From positions 62,001 to 126,000 of the forward strand of contig KB445822.1 of assembly GCA_000320605.2 (NCBI GenBank): DNA of 64,000 bases. Reading direction: 5' to 3'. This stretch comes from Gelatoporia subvermispora B (Eukaryota; Basidiomycota; Agaricomycetes; Polyporales; Gelatoporiaceae). How positions within the stretch are numbered: the stretch's first letter is position 1; every line of letters starts with the position of its first letter. Position numbers and translations under genes: made by a program. Of the stretch, positions 53,370 through 64,000 are shown in pieces. Under the pieces are notes generated by a model. The model did not search any database, was not told the origin of the DNA, and was given only the letters and a program-made list of their open reading frames with translations.

Positions 53370-55570
53370 ATCATGCCCGTGACCGGGGTTTGTCGGACAA
53401 TATTGGTTGATTTCGGCGACTGAAATGTGTATGGTGAAGTCTCAACTAATTCTGAATATCATTTACAATATTTGTACTCCGATGTCGTTGTGCCGAGCTG
53501 CCGGCACTGGGTGCGGTCCTTGCAGTACTGTTCCTCACCTGTTCTTATTGTGACCCTATAGCAGCAGATCTGAAACTCCTATGTCCAGTAAATTGCATCG
53601 GAGTAAATTTTTCTGGATGTGCACGCATAGACCAGGCCGAATTACCCGAACATTTTGGAGGAACATGCCTCGTGTTCCCCCCTCAAATGGCATAGGGAGA
53701 CGCTGGACTGCTGCGGTCATTGTGTACTCGGAGCTCTCCGTTATGAGCAGTTTGAGGGCTTCAGCTTTCATCTGCTGCTGACTTCATATCTTCAGGCGGT
53801 ACATTTTGCTCTTTTCTCGCGCATTGTGTTGATTGGAGGTTCAGGACCTAGGTACGTACTTCGCATGTAGATACTACTAGTTGATTTTCCAGCCAACCCA
53901 TGTCATTGTCTAGTGCCAGTAACATCTCATTCGACGACCAGGGAAGCCCATCTCACGGTCGTCCGATAGTAACCTCGAGCTCCCATTTCTTTACAACGCT
54001 GACTTTATACCTATACAGTGGCCTGGGTCCGCAAGGAGTGATAAACATGGCTATGATCTTCCCCAGCGAGATCCTCTTCGACATCTTCTCTGCGCTCAAA
54101 GGATTATCTGATTCCCCCGCCCTCGTCGATGTTCCCAACAAGAGCTGGTTGCTCGGAACACACGTATGCCGCTTCTGGCGTCAGGCTGCCCTTGGGAGTC
54201 CGCTGCTGTGGCGGTACATCCGCATTAGCGGTACCCGCAAATCCGACATCCCTTACTTGCGAATGTCGCTCGAACGCTCGCGAAATACCCTGGTCCACAT
54301 TGTGGTCAGCTCACGGACTCTCCACATACGTGGTCGTTCCTCCCTCATGGATGTCATACAAGCGTCCGCGGCTCGCATCGCCGTACTTGACCTTTTGCCG
54401 GACAATGGCGGCATTCACAGTCGCCTCAACTTCTCCATGCCGAAGCTCGAGGTCTTGACTTTGAGTGGAGGCAGATATAGCACAACGTGGCCACAGCTGA
54501 CTGCAGATAATCTTCCTCGTCTGCGGAGGCTCACTCTCGACGGCGCCCTCGCGCCGTCTCAGTCCATGCCGCTCGGGTTGCAGAGTGGGCGGTGGCCTTA
54601 TATTGATGAGCTGCTCGCCACGATCAACTCATGCACTTCCCTTGAAGTGTTGGCCCTTCACGATGTTGTGCCTAAGCTCAAGTGGTGGCTGATCGGAAAC
54701 CAGCCCAGACAGCTCGCGCACCTCCCAACCGTCCGTACGTTGGACTTCCAAGGGACCCTCACGGATCTCACGACGCTGATGACGCACCTCGCACCCCGGG
54801 CGCCCAAGTTGATATCTCTTTGCTATCGCCATTCACGGCTCGGGCAGAACAATGCGTCCCATGCAGAACAAGTGGTACGACAGGCGCTGCGTCTCTTCTC
54901 CCCGGACCGCGCCTCTCCAGTAGAAGTCGAGCGACTCGTTCTCCGACTCGAGCGGCACGATAGAGGCCCAGCCGCACGCATGTCATGCTACATACCCAAC
55001 CAAGCATCACCGTGTGTTGTCGTACACATCGATGTAGCTACTTTATGGCGGCGGCCTGTACGGCCTGTTGACGTCGTGGAGTTCGAGTCGCTGCTCCTCC
55101 ACTCGCTCAAAGGCGTCTCCTCACCCACCCTCCAAGAGGTGGACATCGAATATACGGTTCTCCCACGGCGTATGGGTGCCCTCAGCTCGCGACAGTGGAT
55201 GGAGGTCTTCCGTCGTCTCCCAACAATATCCCGCTTGACCATCGCAGGACCATGCGCGTCCATTCTACTCAGCGAGCTAGAGATCTCCCCCGGCTCCCCC
55301 CGCCCAGCTGCGTGCCCTGACCTGAGGCACCTTACGTTACGTTCATGCACATACGACACGACTATTGCAGGAGCTCTTCGTAGCACCATTACCTCCAGGA
55401 GGAATGGGGGCAGACCCTTGGAGACTTTGACACTTCAATTTCGATCGCCGTATGGCAACAAAGAAACTGTTGATTTCAAACGGGACATTCAGGAGGAACT
55501 GAATGGTTCGCTTGATGTCGACAATCTGTGTTGTTTGTTCGGGAATGCCATGCAGGAACTCTGATGATGT
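53370..55570 (+). repeat. Tandem duplication, unit 2 (flank plus F-box gene)
   Basis: Direct-repeat partner of 51101-53300, about 2.2 kb long. Similarity is strongest in the coding part and patchy but collinear in the 5' flank. Confidence 0.7.
53900..55564 (+). CDS. F-box/LRR protein, tandem copy 2
   Basis: This is an intronless frame of 554 residues and the paralogue of the preceding gene in the same orientation. The F-box is FPSEILFDIFSALKGL...SWLLGTHVCRFWRQAALGS, then PLLWRYIRISG and SDIPYLRMSLERSRN. Leucine-rich repeats follow (LPRLRRLTLDGALAP, CTSLEVLALHDVVPKLKWW). Compared with copy 1 it lacks about ten residues between SQSMP and LGLQSGRWPYID, an in-frame deletion. Its N-terminus is longer if ATG 53900 is used; the alternative start MAMIFPSEIL (54048) would match copy 1 better. 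No stop codons or frameshifts are seen, so both copies look usable. Confidence 0.85.
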   Translation: MSLSSASNISFDDQGSPSHGRPIVTSSSHFFTTLTLYLYSGLGPQGVINMAMIFPSEILFDIFSALKGLSDSPALVDVPNKSWLLGTHVCRFWRQAALGSPLLWRYIRISGTRKSDIPYLRMSLERSRNTLVHIVVSSRTLHIRGRSSLMDVIQASAARIAVLDLLPDNGGIHSRLNFSMPKLEVLTLSGGRYSTTWPQLTADNLPRLRRLTLDGALAPSQSMPLGLQSGRWPYIDELLATINSCTSLEVLALHDVVPKLKWWLIGNQPRQLAHLPTVRTLDFQGTLTDLTTLMTHLAPRAPKLISLCYRHSRLGQNNASHAEQVVRQALRLFSPDRASPVEVERLVLRLERHDRGPAARMSCYIPNQASPCVVVHIDVATLWRRPVRPVDVVEFESLLLHSLKGVSSPTLQEVDIEYTVLPRRMGALSSRQWMEVFRRLPTISRLTIAGPCASILLSELEISPGSPRPAACPDLRHLTLRSCTYDTTIAGALRSTITSRRNGGRPLETLTLQFRSPYGNKETVDFKRDIQEELNGSLDVDNLCCLFGNAMQEL

Positions 55571-55842
55571 ACGATATAATGCTTCAGTCTCGGTTCATGT
55601 TTCCACTAGCTCCGCTACTTCATCGAAAGTTCTGTAGAAATGCGCAGGGTATGCATTGCCGCTGCTCATCTATATATCACAAACCATGATATCGTCGGTC
55701 CCGGCGGTATAATACTAGTAAGCGTTAGCCAAACGAGTGAGCTACATTATTTTGTCGGCACCACAGACCGCGTCTTTACTCTATCAATGCACCAGACTCC
55801 TCTTCTCTTCATTCCCTCGCGCATCATCCAAGGTCTGAAAGC

Positions 55843-58532
55843 TCAGACGAGCGCCTTCACAAGCAGGCTCTCGAGTCGGCAGTACTCGGGGACGATGGCC
55901 GCGTACGACATGAACGCGTCCACGTCCGGCTCGGCGACCTTCGCGACTCCAAGCTGCATCTCCGCCTCGGAGGTGGGCAGCGCAGTGACCGGTGTGAGCG
56001 CCGCCGGCGTCGAGGCGGCTGCTTCGGAGGTGGGAGGGACGCCACTCGTCCCGCTAAGGTCGGGCGTCGTGAATGCCGTCGAGGGCGGCTCGCCGATCGA
56101 CGTGCCCGTCATGACCGTGCCCACAGTAGAGCTCGTGACAGTGCGTAGCCTCCCGAGCTCGTCGCCGAACACGTACCCGCCCATGCCGTCTTCGAGTTCC
56201 TCTTCCTCCTCCTCCACAAGCACATTCGCGCCAAGTGCCGAGCGTGAGCCATATGGCGTGCTCGTGCCGCTGCCCGCCGCACTGCCCGCCTTGCTCCCGC
56301 CCGCAGCGGCGTGTGCGTTCGTGCGCATCGGTGCACCGCCCGTCGCCGCCCAACGCTTCGCGAGCAGCCGGCGCACCTCCTCCTCGAACCCGCCACGCCC
56401 CGTACCAGCAGGCGTGCCTCTCTCCTTGCCCCACACCCACCGCGCAATGTATGCGCCGCCCAGTGCGGCGCGCGCAGGGAAGCCCGCTGGCGGTGCGTTC
56501 CGGTGGGGGACGACCTGCGCGGCGTCGATCTGCGTCGTTGGAACGAGGACCGGCGCGTTGAAGACGTCGCCGACCAGGTTCGCGATGGACGGGAAGTTCG
56601 CTGCGGCACCCGTGCACAGCAGGCGCGCAGGCAGAGGGCCGTAGTCGTAAGGGTCGAACGGCAGGCCCATGTTGTTCGCGGGTATGCTGTTGGTGGTTGA
56701 GGAGGTCGACGAGCGCTTGGACTGGCCGGAAATGGGTGAAGGAGTGGGGTTGACGTTGCGGTTACGTCCGGGATTGGTGCCAAGAACGCCGGTGGCAATC
56801 ATGCGCGACCAGCGCACACGGAAGGAAAGGACCTGGCTCTCCAGGAGACATCGTGGGTTCGCGCGGAGGTCGCGGAACTCATTGACTTTAACTCCAGTTT
56901 CGAAGCGGAAAATGCCCTTTACATGGGCAAGCGGGTAGCTGTCTCCTTGGAGCAGCCAGAAGCTGAAAAGTTTATCGTCGAGCCTGTTTGCTGTGAATGA
57001 GTTAATTCCCGGGTAGATTGATAGGAGTGCACACACCCAATGGAGCCGCCTGGAGGGACGATAGCCACCAGACGGTCGAAGGCGCTCCAGCTCTTCGTAT
57101 ACATGTCGCGCACCAGTGCTCTCGGTACATCTGCGTTTCTGTATCACAATGAGCACCTCATCGTACATAATTGGGATTCATGCAACCAACCTGCTGGTCA
57201 ACATGGCGACGTAGCGCTTCTTTTCGGTCGAATCCTGAGCAGGGTGAGGGAAGAGGCTGTAGAGACGGGTAGGGAGGTAGTGCGAGGCCGGCGCAAGCAA
57301 CGCGTCCATCGGCCCAAAGGTTAGTACGGCGTCGGAGGGGGACGGACACATGGAGAGGTATGTCGAGAGATAGTCGGCTGTGAAGGGTGTGACAATTGCC
57401 TCTGCAGACATAATCGTTCAGCTCCCACGGAGACACACTAATCGGTACAGTACGCACCAGGATCGAAGCCATAGCGATCCACCAGATATCGCGAGACGTT
57501 TCCGATCCTCCTCCGACCCCCGGACACATCCACATCTCCCAGCCACCCCCAGATCCTCCGCCCCTCCTGCTTGTTCCCTCCCACAATCTCCATCACACCT
57601 TCGTCCCAATGGCTTTGTGTAGCAGAGCTCGGGCCAGCGTGCACCCAAAGACCGGTGGCGCTTGCCTCTGCCTCGCCCATCCCAGCAGGTGTACCGACGA
57701 CCAGGCTGGCGAGAAACGCGCTCGCGACCTGCACGCGGCCGGTGCGCGCCCATACATCCGGCCAAGCTTCGCGTGCGCGAAGCAGCTGCGCGGCGAGTAG
57801 TGATGCGTGTGCGCTGGTGCCAACGCGAGCAGCCATTAGGTCAGGGCCGCCAAGGGCCGCTTCTAGCGCAAGAGCATGCGTGTGAGCTGATGTGTCCTGT
57901 GCGACGGGTGCGTTCGGGAGGGTGAAGGACTGAGAGGTAATTTGTGCGTGGATGGGGAGCCGGGGATCGAGCGCTTGGATAGGGAAAATGGGAGAGGTTT
58001 TCCACCAGACGAGTGCGTGCTGCAGGCGTTGAGTGAGAATTCAAATACTACTGCAGTACACGTACCTGTGCTGAGCCACCTATGGCCTTTATTCTCGTCA
58101 GTTCAAAGTTCTTGCTGAGTTTCTCGCAAAGGAGGTCTTTAATGAGCAGACGGATCGGGTAATTTGTTCGCACGGTAACCGATTAGTCTTCACTGACAAC
58201 GCATTTGCTTCCGCGAACGTACGCACCAAAAGCTTTTACCCACATTTCTATCGGTGTCGTGTACGCATCGCCTGGTGTCGTGAAGATGCCTCCCTGGGTT
58301 CTGTTCAGCGCAGACACGACACGATGAGCGCCCTGTCATCAGCAATAGTGCGCCCGCGACCAGATGCGGGGCAGAGTAACTCCGAGACTCACTGGTATTC
58401 GGGCAAATCTGTGTCAAAGTCAATTGTCTCGACCCCCACTAACTCGAGGTTTTCGTCCACAATGGACGCACGCAGCTGGTCGGTTGCCAGCTCGAGGCCG
58501 AGGAATAGCGAGGATTGCGGCTTGGGCGGCAT
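55843..58532 (-). CDS. XKS1: Xylulokinase (FGGY family)
   Basis: The enzyme phosphorylates D-xylulose to xylulose 5-phosphate, feeding pentoses into the pentose phosphate pathway. Seven minus-strand exons join in phase: 58393-58532, 58227-58300, 58066-58136, 57458-58019, 57191-57401, 57037-57138 and 55843-56983, giving 766 residues. Landmarks are LFLGLELATDQLRASIVDEN, YQTQGGIFTTPGDAYTTPIE, KAIGGSAQHALVWW, DPEAIVTPFTADYLSTYLSM, GPMDALLAPASHYLPTRLY and SWSAFDRLVAIVPPGGSIG. The C-terminal ATPase part has LLCTGAAANFPSIANLVGDV, FNAPVLVPTTQIDA and ARAALGGAYIARW. In the segment aligned with the yeast catalytic motif (ENDACGMNLW), this protein reads GEAEASATGLW, with Glu where the base Asp is expected. 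Low-complexity Ser/Gly/Thr insertions lengthen the C-terminal half beyond the usual 550-600 residues. Confidence 0.9.
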
Positions 58533-60619
58533 GTCAATACGCGGCGAGAGCAAGTGCAGAGCAGGCGTTAGGAAAATTTAGAGAGAGAATGAAGGGCAGT
58601 CGTGTCGGCCAAGGACGCCAGTATCGAGGAGGATGGTGGTGAGGACAAGGAGCGGAGGAGACGCCTAGCAGAACCGACAACAGTGATTCTCAGGCTCGTG
58701 TCCGATGAGGAAGCAGCCATCACCATCACCGCCAGCTTGCCAGACCGCTCTCGGCTGCCTATTCCTCTTTTCCCACGCCTCCGGCAACTTCCGGCCCTAT
58801 TAATTGTGTCGACCTCCTCGGGCGCCGTCGCGACATTGCTTTCGAAATCTCGCTCAATTGTCTTGCAGACGAAACTCGCAACGCCAACTCGACGGTCTTG
58901 TTTTTGCGGTTCTTGACCTCGGTCATCTCGACAAGCCCGGCGTGTGGCGTCGTCCGAAGTTAGTTTGCATGTGATGTCGACGCGATTGGGCGTGACAGGA
59001 AACACGCACACGAAGAAGCTATCACGCACGCTCGAACGTTGGGCGTTCAAACTGCTCCGCGGCCGTATGATGCTACAAGAGCAAGAGGAAAGTCAACCAG
59101 ACTGGCGGCACGAGGCACGAACAAGTGTTGCCGGTATGGTCTCTGGCCTTTGCTGGTGTTCTACGATGAGTTCGAGCATGGCGTTGGGGCTGGGCTGCTC
59201 CCGAGTCAAAATTAGCTTGACACTTCCGGTGAGAATGACAACGGAATTACTCATTGCGTCGTGGATGTCCCCACGCAGTAACAAGTAGTTCTGTTACTTT
59301 GAAGGAAGTCATCAAGCCACCTCCGGAATCACGCCGCTCACGTTCTGTTTCCAAAGTAAAGAAGATGTAGTTTCGCGCCCCCCTAAGAATCACAGAATAA
59401 CAACCTTTCCATGTGATCGTCCTGCTCCACGTCTGGACACGACGTGCATTTAACGAAGATCCCGGGAAGCTGCAACGCTATGTATACATAGATCAGCTCC
59501 TGAACCCCAAGAGGCTCTTCCGTACCTCCAAACGTCTACTGTATGTCTTGTATGTTGACTAGCCACCTCTCGTCTTGCAGGTGTCGGCTGCTGCCTACCT
59601 ATGTTTAGTATCACGCAAGATGTTGTCATTGCTCATTCCATGGCGCCGTATTACCAACAAGAATCTATTCATCTTGGACTACACCGTGCTGGCTACGTGG
59701 GACGCAGTACTGGATCACGACGACGAGAACAGGTTCGTACTTCTGTAGCTTGGCCGGTACTCATTTGGCCTCTTTGACCTCATTCAGCTCATGCGCGAGC
59801 TTCACGACATCGTTCTTGACGACGCATCAGCGCGGCTATGCGACGCAGCACGGTGTAGGACTTACCCCTTTTCTGGTGATCTTAACGGCCGGATCTCCCT
59901 CTCGGGCTTTACGGTGGATCGTATTACCCTGTTTTCGCGCGCATATAGCGATCCAATGTCACTGTATGCGCAATTACATCGCGCGTACCTTGTTGCTAGT
60001 CACCGACGCCTGTCCCTCTTCGACTATCTCGTCTATCTGGCCTGTCACAGTCCCTGCGCCCCACTTCCACCTGTTCGTTGGTTGTAGATTGACCAGATGC
60101 TTTGAGGTATTATACACTCACGAGACGTCCTGTCCTTCATGCAGCTTGTCGGCCATGTCCTTCGTTGTGCGCGTCGATGAGAAGAAGTATACTCTGTGAG
60201 TGAAGATGATGGGGCGAAGACGGTTCATCGTCTCGCAACTTTCGGATCTCTACTTATATATGTCCGTCTCGTCGTTGACGTCATTCAGCTTGCTCTCGAT
60301 CGGAAGCCTGTCTCGTCCATACGCCTCGATCGAGAGAAGCAGGCAAGTAGTCCCGATATAGTATCACGCTTGCCTAGTCAAGTTGGGTAGAGCGGGCGTT
60401 ATGTTTTCCTTTCTGCGTCTCGTGAACAAGTATCGCAATCAAACATGTATCATCGATTTAAGTCCGAGGTATCACATAGTTATGTTCAATCGCGTCATCT
60501 TCCTCGCAGCTCAATACAGTACTTAGCATACATCGTAACATACTAAACCCACTGACAAAAAAACTACTAGGTGCAAGTCTCAGGGCCAGACAGCTGTTCG
60601 ATATAATAGATGGGGAGAG
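58533..60619. other. Region with unresolved small frames
   Basis: Two minus-strand segments look protein-like but unrecognised: MSNSVVILTGSVKLILTREQ (59093-59191 and upstream) and VKNRKNKTVELALRVSSARQ, ending at a TAG at 58759. They could be exons of one small gene divergent from xylulokinase. On the plus strand, 59620-60200 holds open frames (for example DAVLDHDDENR, RELHDIVLDDASARL) that I cannot assign. No RNA gene is seen. Confidence 0.35.
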
Positions 60620-62135
60620 CTAGACTATGTGCCACTCTTGCGGGGGTTGTCCCTCCCAGGTTGTTGGAGTCGACGCTCCGTCGCCGAAGCATAGGTCACT
60701 TCCATCAGGAGTCTCGGGAGCATATTCTTGAGTATCTCCTGCATCTTCTATGCCCTGCACTCGTGCCCCGACTCTCTGTGTTTCCATAGTAGAAGCGAAG
60801 AGAACTGTAGTTAGTTGAGCTGGCTCCGAGTGGCAGGAATCCAGCAAGGCCGGGTGTTTTGATGAGTAGTATAGCTCGCGCAGGTCCAGGATGAAGCGAG
60901 AGATGAGGATAGAAGTGAACCTGAACCGGATGAATGGGTTAGTGTTGCCTGCACAGACATAGTACGGTAACTGACTGGATTGTAAAGTCACCAAAGAACT
61001 GAAACTCCTGAAGGTGGTGCGTTAGTATAATGCGCCAGCCGTAGAAATGGCGCTGCAATTACATTTGTGACCCACAAAGACATCTGTAAGCAGCTCAGAA
61101 TAAGAGAAACTCTGGAATGACATCAGAATTTGAGGAATAACGAAGAGAGTAGCTTACACAAAGCAAAGCGACCCTGGTAATATCCGAGATTAGCCTAGTT
61201 GACTGATGTATATGTTATCGCACCCACCGTTGCGGACTAGAAGGCTTCGCAGTGACGATTGTACTGGCGATGGAACGTTCGAATTAAAATACGAGGTCCA
61301 TGTGTTCTTCAGCGTGACATATAACACCATGACGTCGCATATTATCACTGAACCGCGACTGGCAGCTGTGACTAACAATTTTGTGAGTGGTCTCTCAATT
61401 GGAGCACTTGCAACACATACATCTGGTCGTTCGCATTAGAAGATTTTCATCGATTATATATTCAATCCACATACAAGTCACGAGATACTGCGGAGGGTGT
61501 CCAATCAAGCGTACACCCCAACTCTGAATTGGAAGAGGACGCTTCAATCTGCATCACAACCGGATACTTTATTCCGTGAGAGCTACATCGTCACTTCTGG
61601 GGACGGCATCCAAAGAGAATGGGAACTCACCAGGTTGACCCCAAATGGTACCAAACCGAAACATAGCACCACAGTTGCGTATATAACCTTACAATTGCTC
61701 ATGCTATAGGCCCTTAATGCACAGAATGCTATGTTCGAGCTGAATGTTATATAATTATATTCGCTCAGTTCGACAGAACTCACCAGCCCAAGTTGCGAAG
61801 AAAATCAGGCTAGGGGCATTGCTTACTGCCGCCCATATTCGACACCTGGGGGATGAATTAGGGCCTATGAATTGAAAGACGAGATCTAGAGTACCCCTCA
61901 AAAGGTGGTAGCGTCAGTTCCGTGCAAAAGACCTGCTAGCGTAGTACAAACTCACTGTGGTGTTGTTGATCTCCAGTGTTAATGCTGATGCTGTAATTAC
62001 AGCCTGTAGTAAGATATTGTACCGATTGACGACAAATATGACTGTGGTCGGGTTCGACAGTTTTTTTGTCCATATTACTTCCACTTCGGTTGTAAATGTC
62101 GCTAAGTACTCATACAACACCGCCGCTAACGTCAA
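60620..62135 (-). CDS. DUF6533 multi-pass membrane protein B
   Basis: This is a second DUF6533 gene, on the minus strand. The domain is clear in 62135-61914: VLYEYLATFTTEVEVIWTKK and TTVIFVVNRYNILLQAVI. It is followed near 61720 by FCALRAYSMSNCKVIYATVV and LCFGLVPFGVN. Near 61350-61230 comes AASRGSVIICDVMVLYVTLK, then SSLRSLLVRNG (the family's LLLRDG motif with Asp replaced by Asn). The last exon (from about 60930) reads TSILISRFILDLRELYYSSK, ending in an acidic tail at 60620. Introns are short. The 5' end and several splice sites are provisional. The start may lie upstream of 62135, since the visible Met directly precedes the first helix. Unlike copies A and C, the tail lacks the GESLV motif. 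Confidence 0.72.
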
Positions 62136-63208
62136 TTGGCGTCAAAATGGAGACACGTCGTATCGTGGGGAGTGTCAGCGTACCAACGAGCGCAAGTTCG
62201 CAGTATTGATCAATCTGCCTGAAACAAGAGAGAATTCTGAGTCACAAAGACTGCGACAAAGTAAGGATCCTCACCCCTGGTATAGCTCCTCGATAATCCG
62301 CGCAGTCGCGGTCGCGGTTGCCATTAGGACAGGGCGTGCCACGGGTTGCTGCGCCTCTGCGAGACATGGGCTTTTTACCGGGAGCCAAAAACATCATCAA
62401 CAGGCTGTAAGATTGCTCGGTGCTCTTAATAGGTGAGATGATGTACCAGCATCGATTCCGCCGCCCACATTGACAGCGTCACAGCTATATCTGCTTCCTC
62501 GGACGTCAGGGGGTGGGGAACAGAGGACCTAGAGTGATCCCCTATCCTATGGGCTTGGCCAACAGTGGTACAAGATATCACTTTGCCCCACTGTGGTCGC
62601 AGGAAGGCACCAAAACTTTGTGCTGTTGAGAGTGCGGATGAGATGCGGATGAGAAAGAGGTTAGATCATGTGGCGAGGATGATGACACAGCAGGCAATGA
62701 TGTGTCATGTCCACAGCATCTGCCTCGATTGTCCCTCAAATTACATCCCATTACTCAACCCGTCCATATATTCGCGCGTCCATCCAGAATCACCGGACCC
62801 AGTTGGTTTTTGAATCCGTTTGCATAGCCTGTACAGCCGACGGGTAGGACCTTTGTCCGCAGCAAGTGATTGAGTGGGCGTTTCAAGGAGGGTGGTGATT
62901 GACAACAAAGTGTCTCGATTTGGACGGACATCTCCGCTGATATGTCTAGCCTCGATCGCTCCGCCGGGACTTTTCATGAGGCTCATATAGATGGAGAATG
63001 CAAGAATCTATCAATCAATGTGTGGATGTATGCCAGGCACGAGCCGTACGCAGCTGAAGATAGGAGTAGGGTGCAGCATGTAGGCTCCCTTACTCCAACC
63101 GCCAAGAACAATAAGTTTGTTCGACGCAACATGTCGAATAGCAAGATGTGATCATGAATCTGTTTGACGACCGAAGGTTTATCACGATAGATGGGTTACG
63201 CACAATGT
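62136..63208. other. Intergenic region between two DUF6533 genes
   Basis: This is about 1 kb with short frames only. It includes the promoter and possibly a first exon of DUF6533 gene B. No other feature is seen. Confidence 0.45.
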
Positions 63209-64000
63209 CTACACAGGACAATGACTGATTACTACGGAGACACAAGTTGACTTTTCTTCCCCCCTAGGACACACTAGTTCTCCTAGAGAGCTCTGGCTGC
63301 CCGGAGTAGCAGCTGTATCATAGGAGATACGTGTAGACCCGGCAACGCCATCTATGTGTTGTGTGACATCCTGCAGATCTTCGCCGTCTTCCCACGCCGG
63401 TTCCAGATCGTCGGTACGAGAGTCATGAACAAGCGACTCGCCCATATTCGCTACGAAGGACCTGAACTTTACGCTTGATACCTGCGAAGTATCGCCAGAC
63501 ATGGTTCCGTTGCGTACGAATGTGGGAGATGCAACATCGTTGAGATTATCCGGCCCGTAGGTGAGCTGACGAAGGTTGAGTAGGAAGTGCGTGATGATGA
63601 TTGAGGAAAGCCTAGAGGGAGGAGGAGTTAGATCCGGCGAAGTCTGAGATGTGGCCTCGCTGACGCTGTCGAGAACGTTCCAGCGTATACAAATACCTAG
63701 ATGTCACGCTTAGTCAAGTGTCGATACGAAGGTAGGTTGGACTGCGTACATTCGTGGTCCTTCCCACAATGTTGAGGACGTTGAAGAATAACAGACCTCT
63801 AGGCACATACTGTCAAAAAACGGAGATGTTGCTGGTCTGGTGCTCACATGAAGTACAGAGTACCTAGAAAAGCCGTCAGGGAGGGTATCGCTGTTGAACG
63901 GGGCAAAATGACATACCATCGCGAAAAAGCATTGCCATCACTGGCGCCTTGACTTTCTGCTCTCGGACCAATCGCATCGTTGCCCGCGTCTTTGACCATG
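63209..64000 (-). CDS. DUF6533 multi-pass membrane protein C, 5' part outside window
   Basis: The right edge cuts this minus-strand gene. Visible pieces are TRATMRLVREQKVKAPVMAM then LFRDG (63917-64000) and a 16-nt exon, 63848-63863, coding TLYF. After a CCTAG acceptor comes GLLFFNVLNIVGRTTN (near 63780), then SSIIITHFLLNLRQLTYGPD in the last exon, running through FRSFVANMGESLVHDSRTDD to the stop at 63209. These match DUF6533 gene A closely in order and sequence (LLSLNVLDILGWTTN, SSIIITHFLLNLRQLT, FGSFVGNMGESLV), so A and C are close paralogues. The DUF6533 domain itself would lie beyond position 64000. The acidic, cytosolic-looking tail is shared with A. Confidence 0.78.

Noticed and set aside
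55857..56798. Frames of 187-229 codons in other phases of the xylulokinase last exon
   Set aside because: They are shadows of the GC-rich low-complexity insert. The real frame carries the FGGY C-terminal motifs.
1..64000. CRISPR arrays, operons, attachment sites, riboswitches, phage or plasmid features
   Set aside because: The window is clearly eukaryotic with spliced genes. No regularly spaced repeats or prokaryotic signals were seen.

Overview
The window looks like a nuclear chromosome segment of an agaricomycete (mushroom-forming basidiomycete, probably polypore-like). Genes are split by many short introns, mostly 46-75 nt with GT-AG ends and several with GC-AG ends. Intergenic spaces are compact. 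Several families are typical of Agaricomycetes: DUF6535, DUF6533 and DUF6534 membrane proteins and F-box proteins. There are no operons, bacterial features or CRISPR arrays. All exon structures given here were read by eye from splice signals, frame continuity and similarity to remembered families.

Layout. 1-2 kb: MTO1 (mitochondrial tRNA wobble-uridine modification, cut by the left edge) head-to-head with DPH3. 2.4-3.6 kb: an F-box pseudogene with three in-frame TGA codons. 4-6.2 kb: a DUF6535 membrane protein. 6.8-11 kb: a large KIN1/PAR-1-type protein kinase. 12.6-14.1 kb: a lectin with a ricin-B-like beta-trefoil domain. 15.2-15.8 kb: a six-exon SUMO gene. 16.2-18.5 kb: ATG22, the vacuolar amino-acid effluxer. 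18.9-19.5 kb: a second, small ricin-B-type lectin. 21.6-23.9 kb: a second DUF6535 gene. 24.8-31.1 kb: a DUF6534 and a DUF6533 membrane protein in gene-poor surroundings. 33-36.4 kb: a large four-helix membrane protein with an acidic tract and a Ser/Arg-rich tail. 37.2-38.3 kb: a conserved-looking nuclear-type protein. 38.6-39.4 kb: a non-autonomous DNA transposon with an 8-bp target duplication, carrying a tRNA-like sequence. 39.8-40.8 kb: an AlkB-type dioxygenase. 41.6-43.9 kb: a MED25-like protein. 44.9-47.2 kb: WHI2 followed by LTO1. 48.7-55.6 kb: one F-box gene and a tandem pair of F-box/LRR paralogues. 55.8-58.5 kb: xylulokinase. 60.6-64 kb: two further DUF6533 genes, the last cut by the right edge.

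Housekeeping genes (MTO1, DPH3, KIN1, SUMO, ATG22, AlkB, WHI2, LTO1, xylulokinase) are interleaved with fast-evolving lineage-specific families (F-box, DUF653x, lectins) that show duplication and decay. WHI2, KIN1 and ATG22 belong broadly to nutrient, stress and growth control, but nothing in the sequence shows they are co-regulated. The most novel items are the 830-bp transposon with palindromic subterminal repeats and a Pol III-like tRNA relic, the CGA-to-TGA pattern in the decayed F-box gene, and the scattered DUF6533/6534 family with a shared C-terminal motif and micro-exons.
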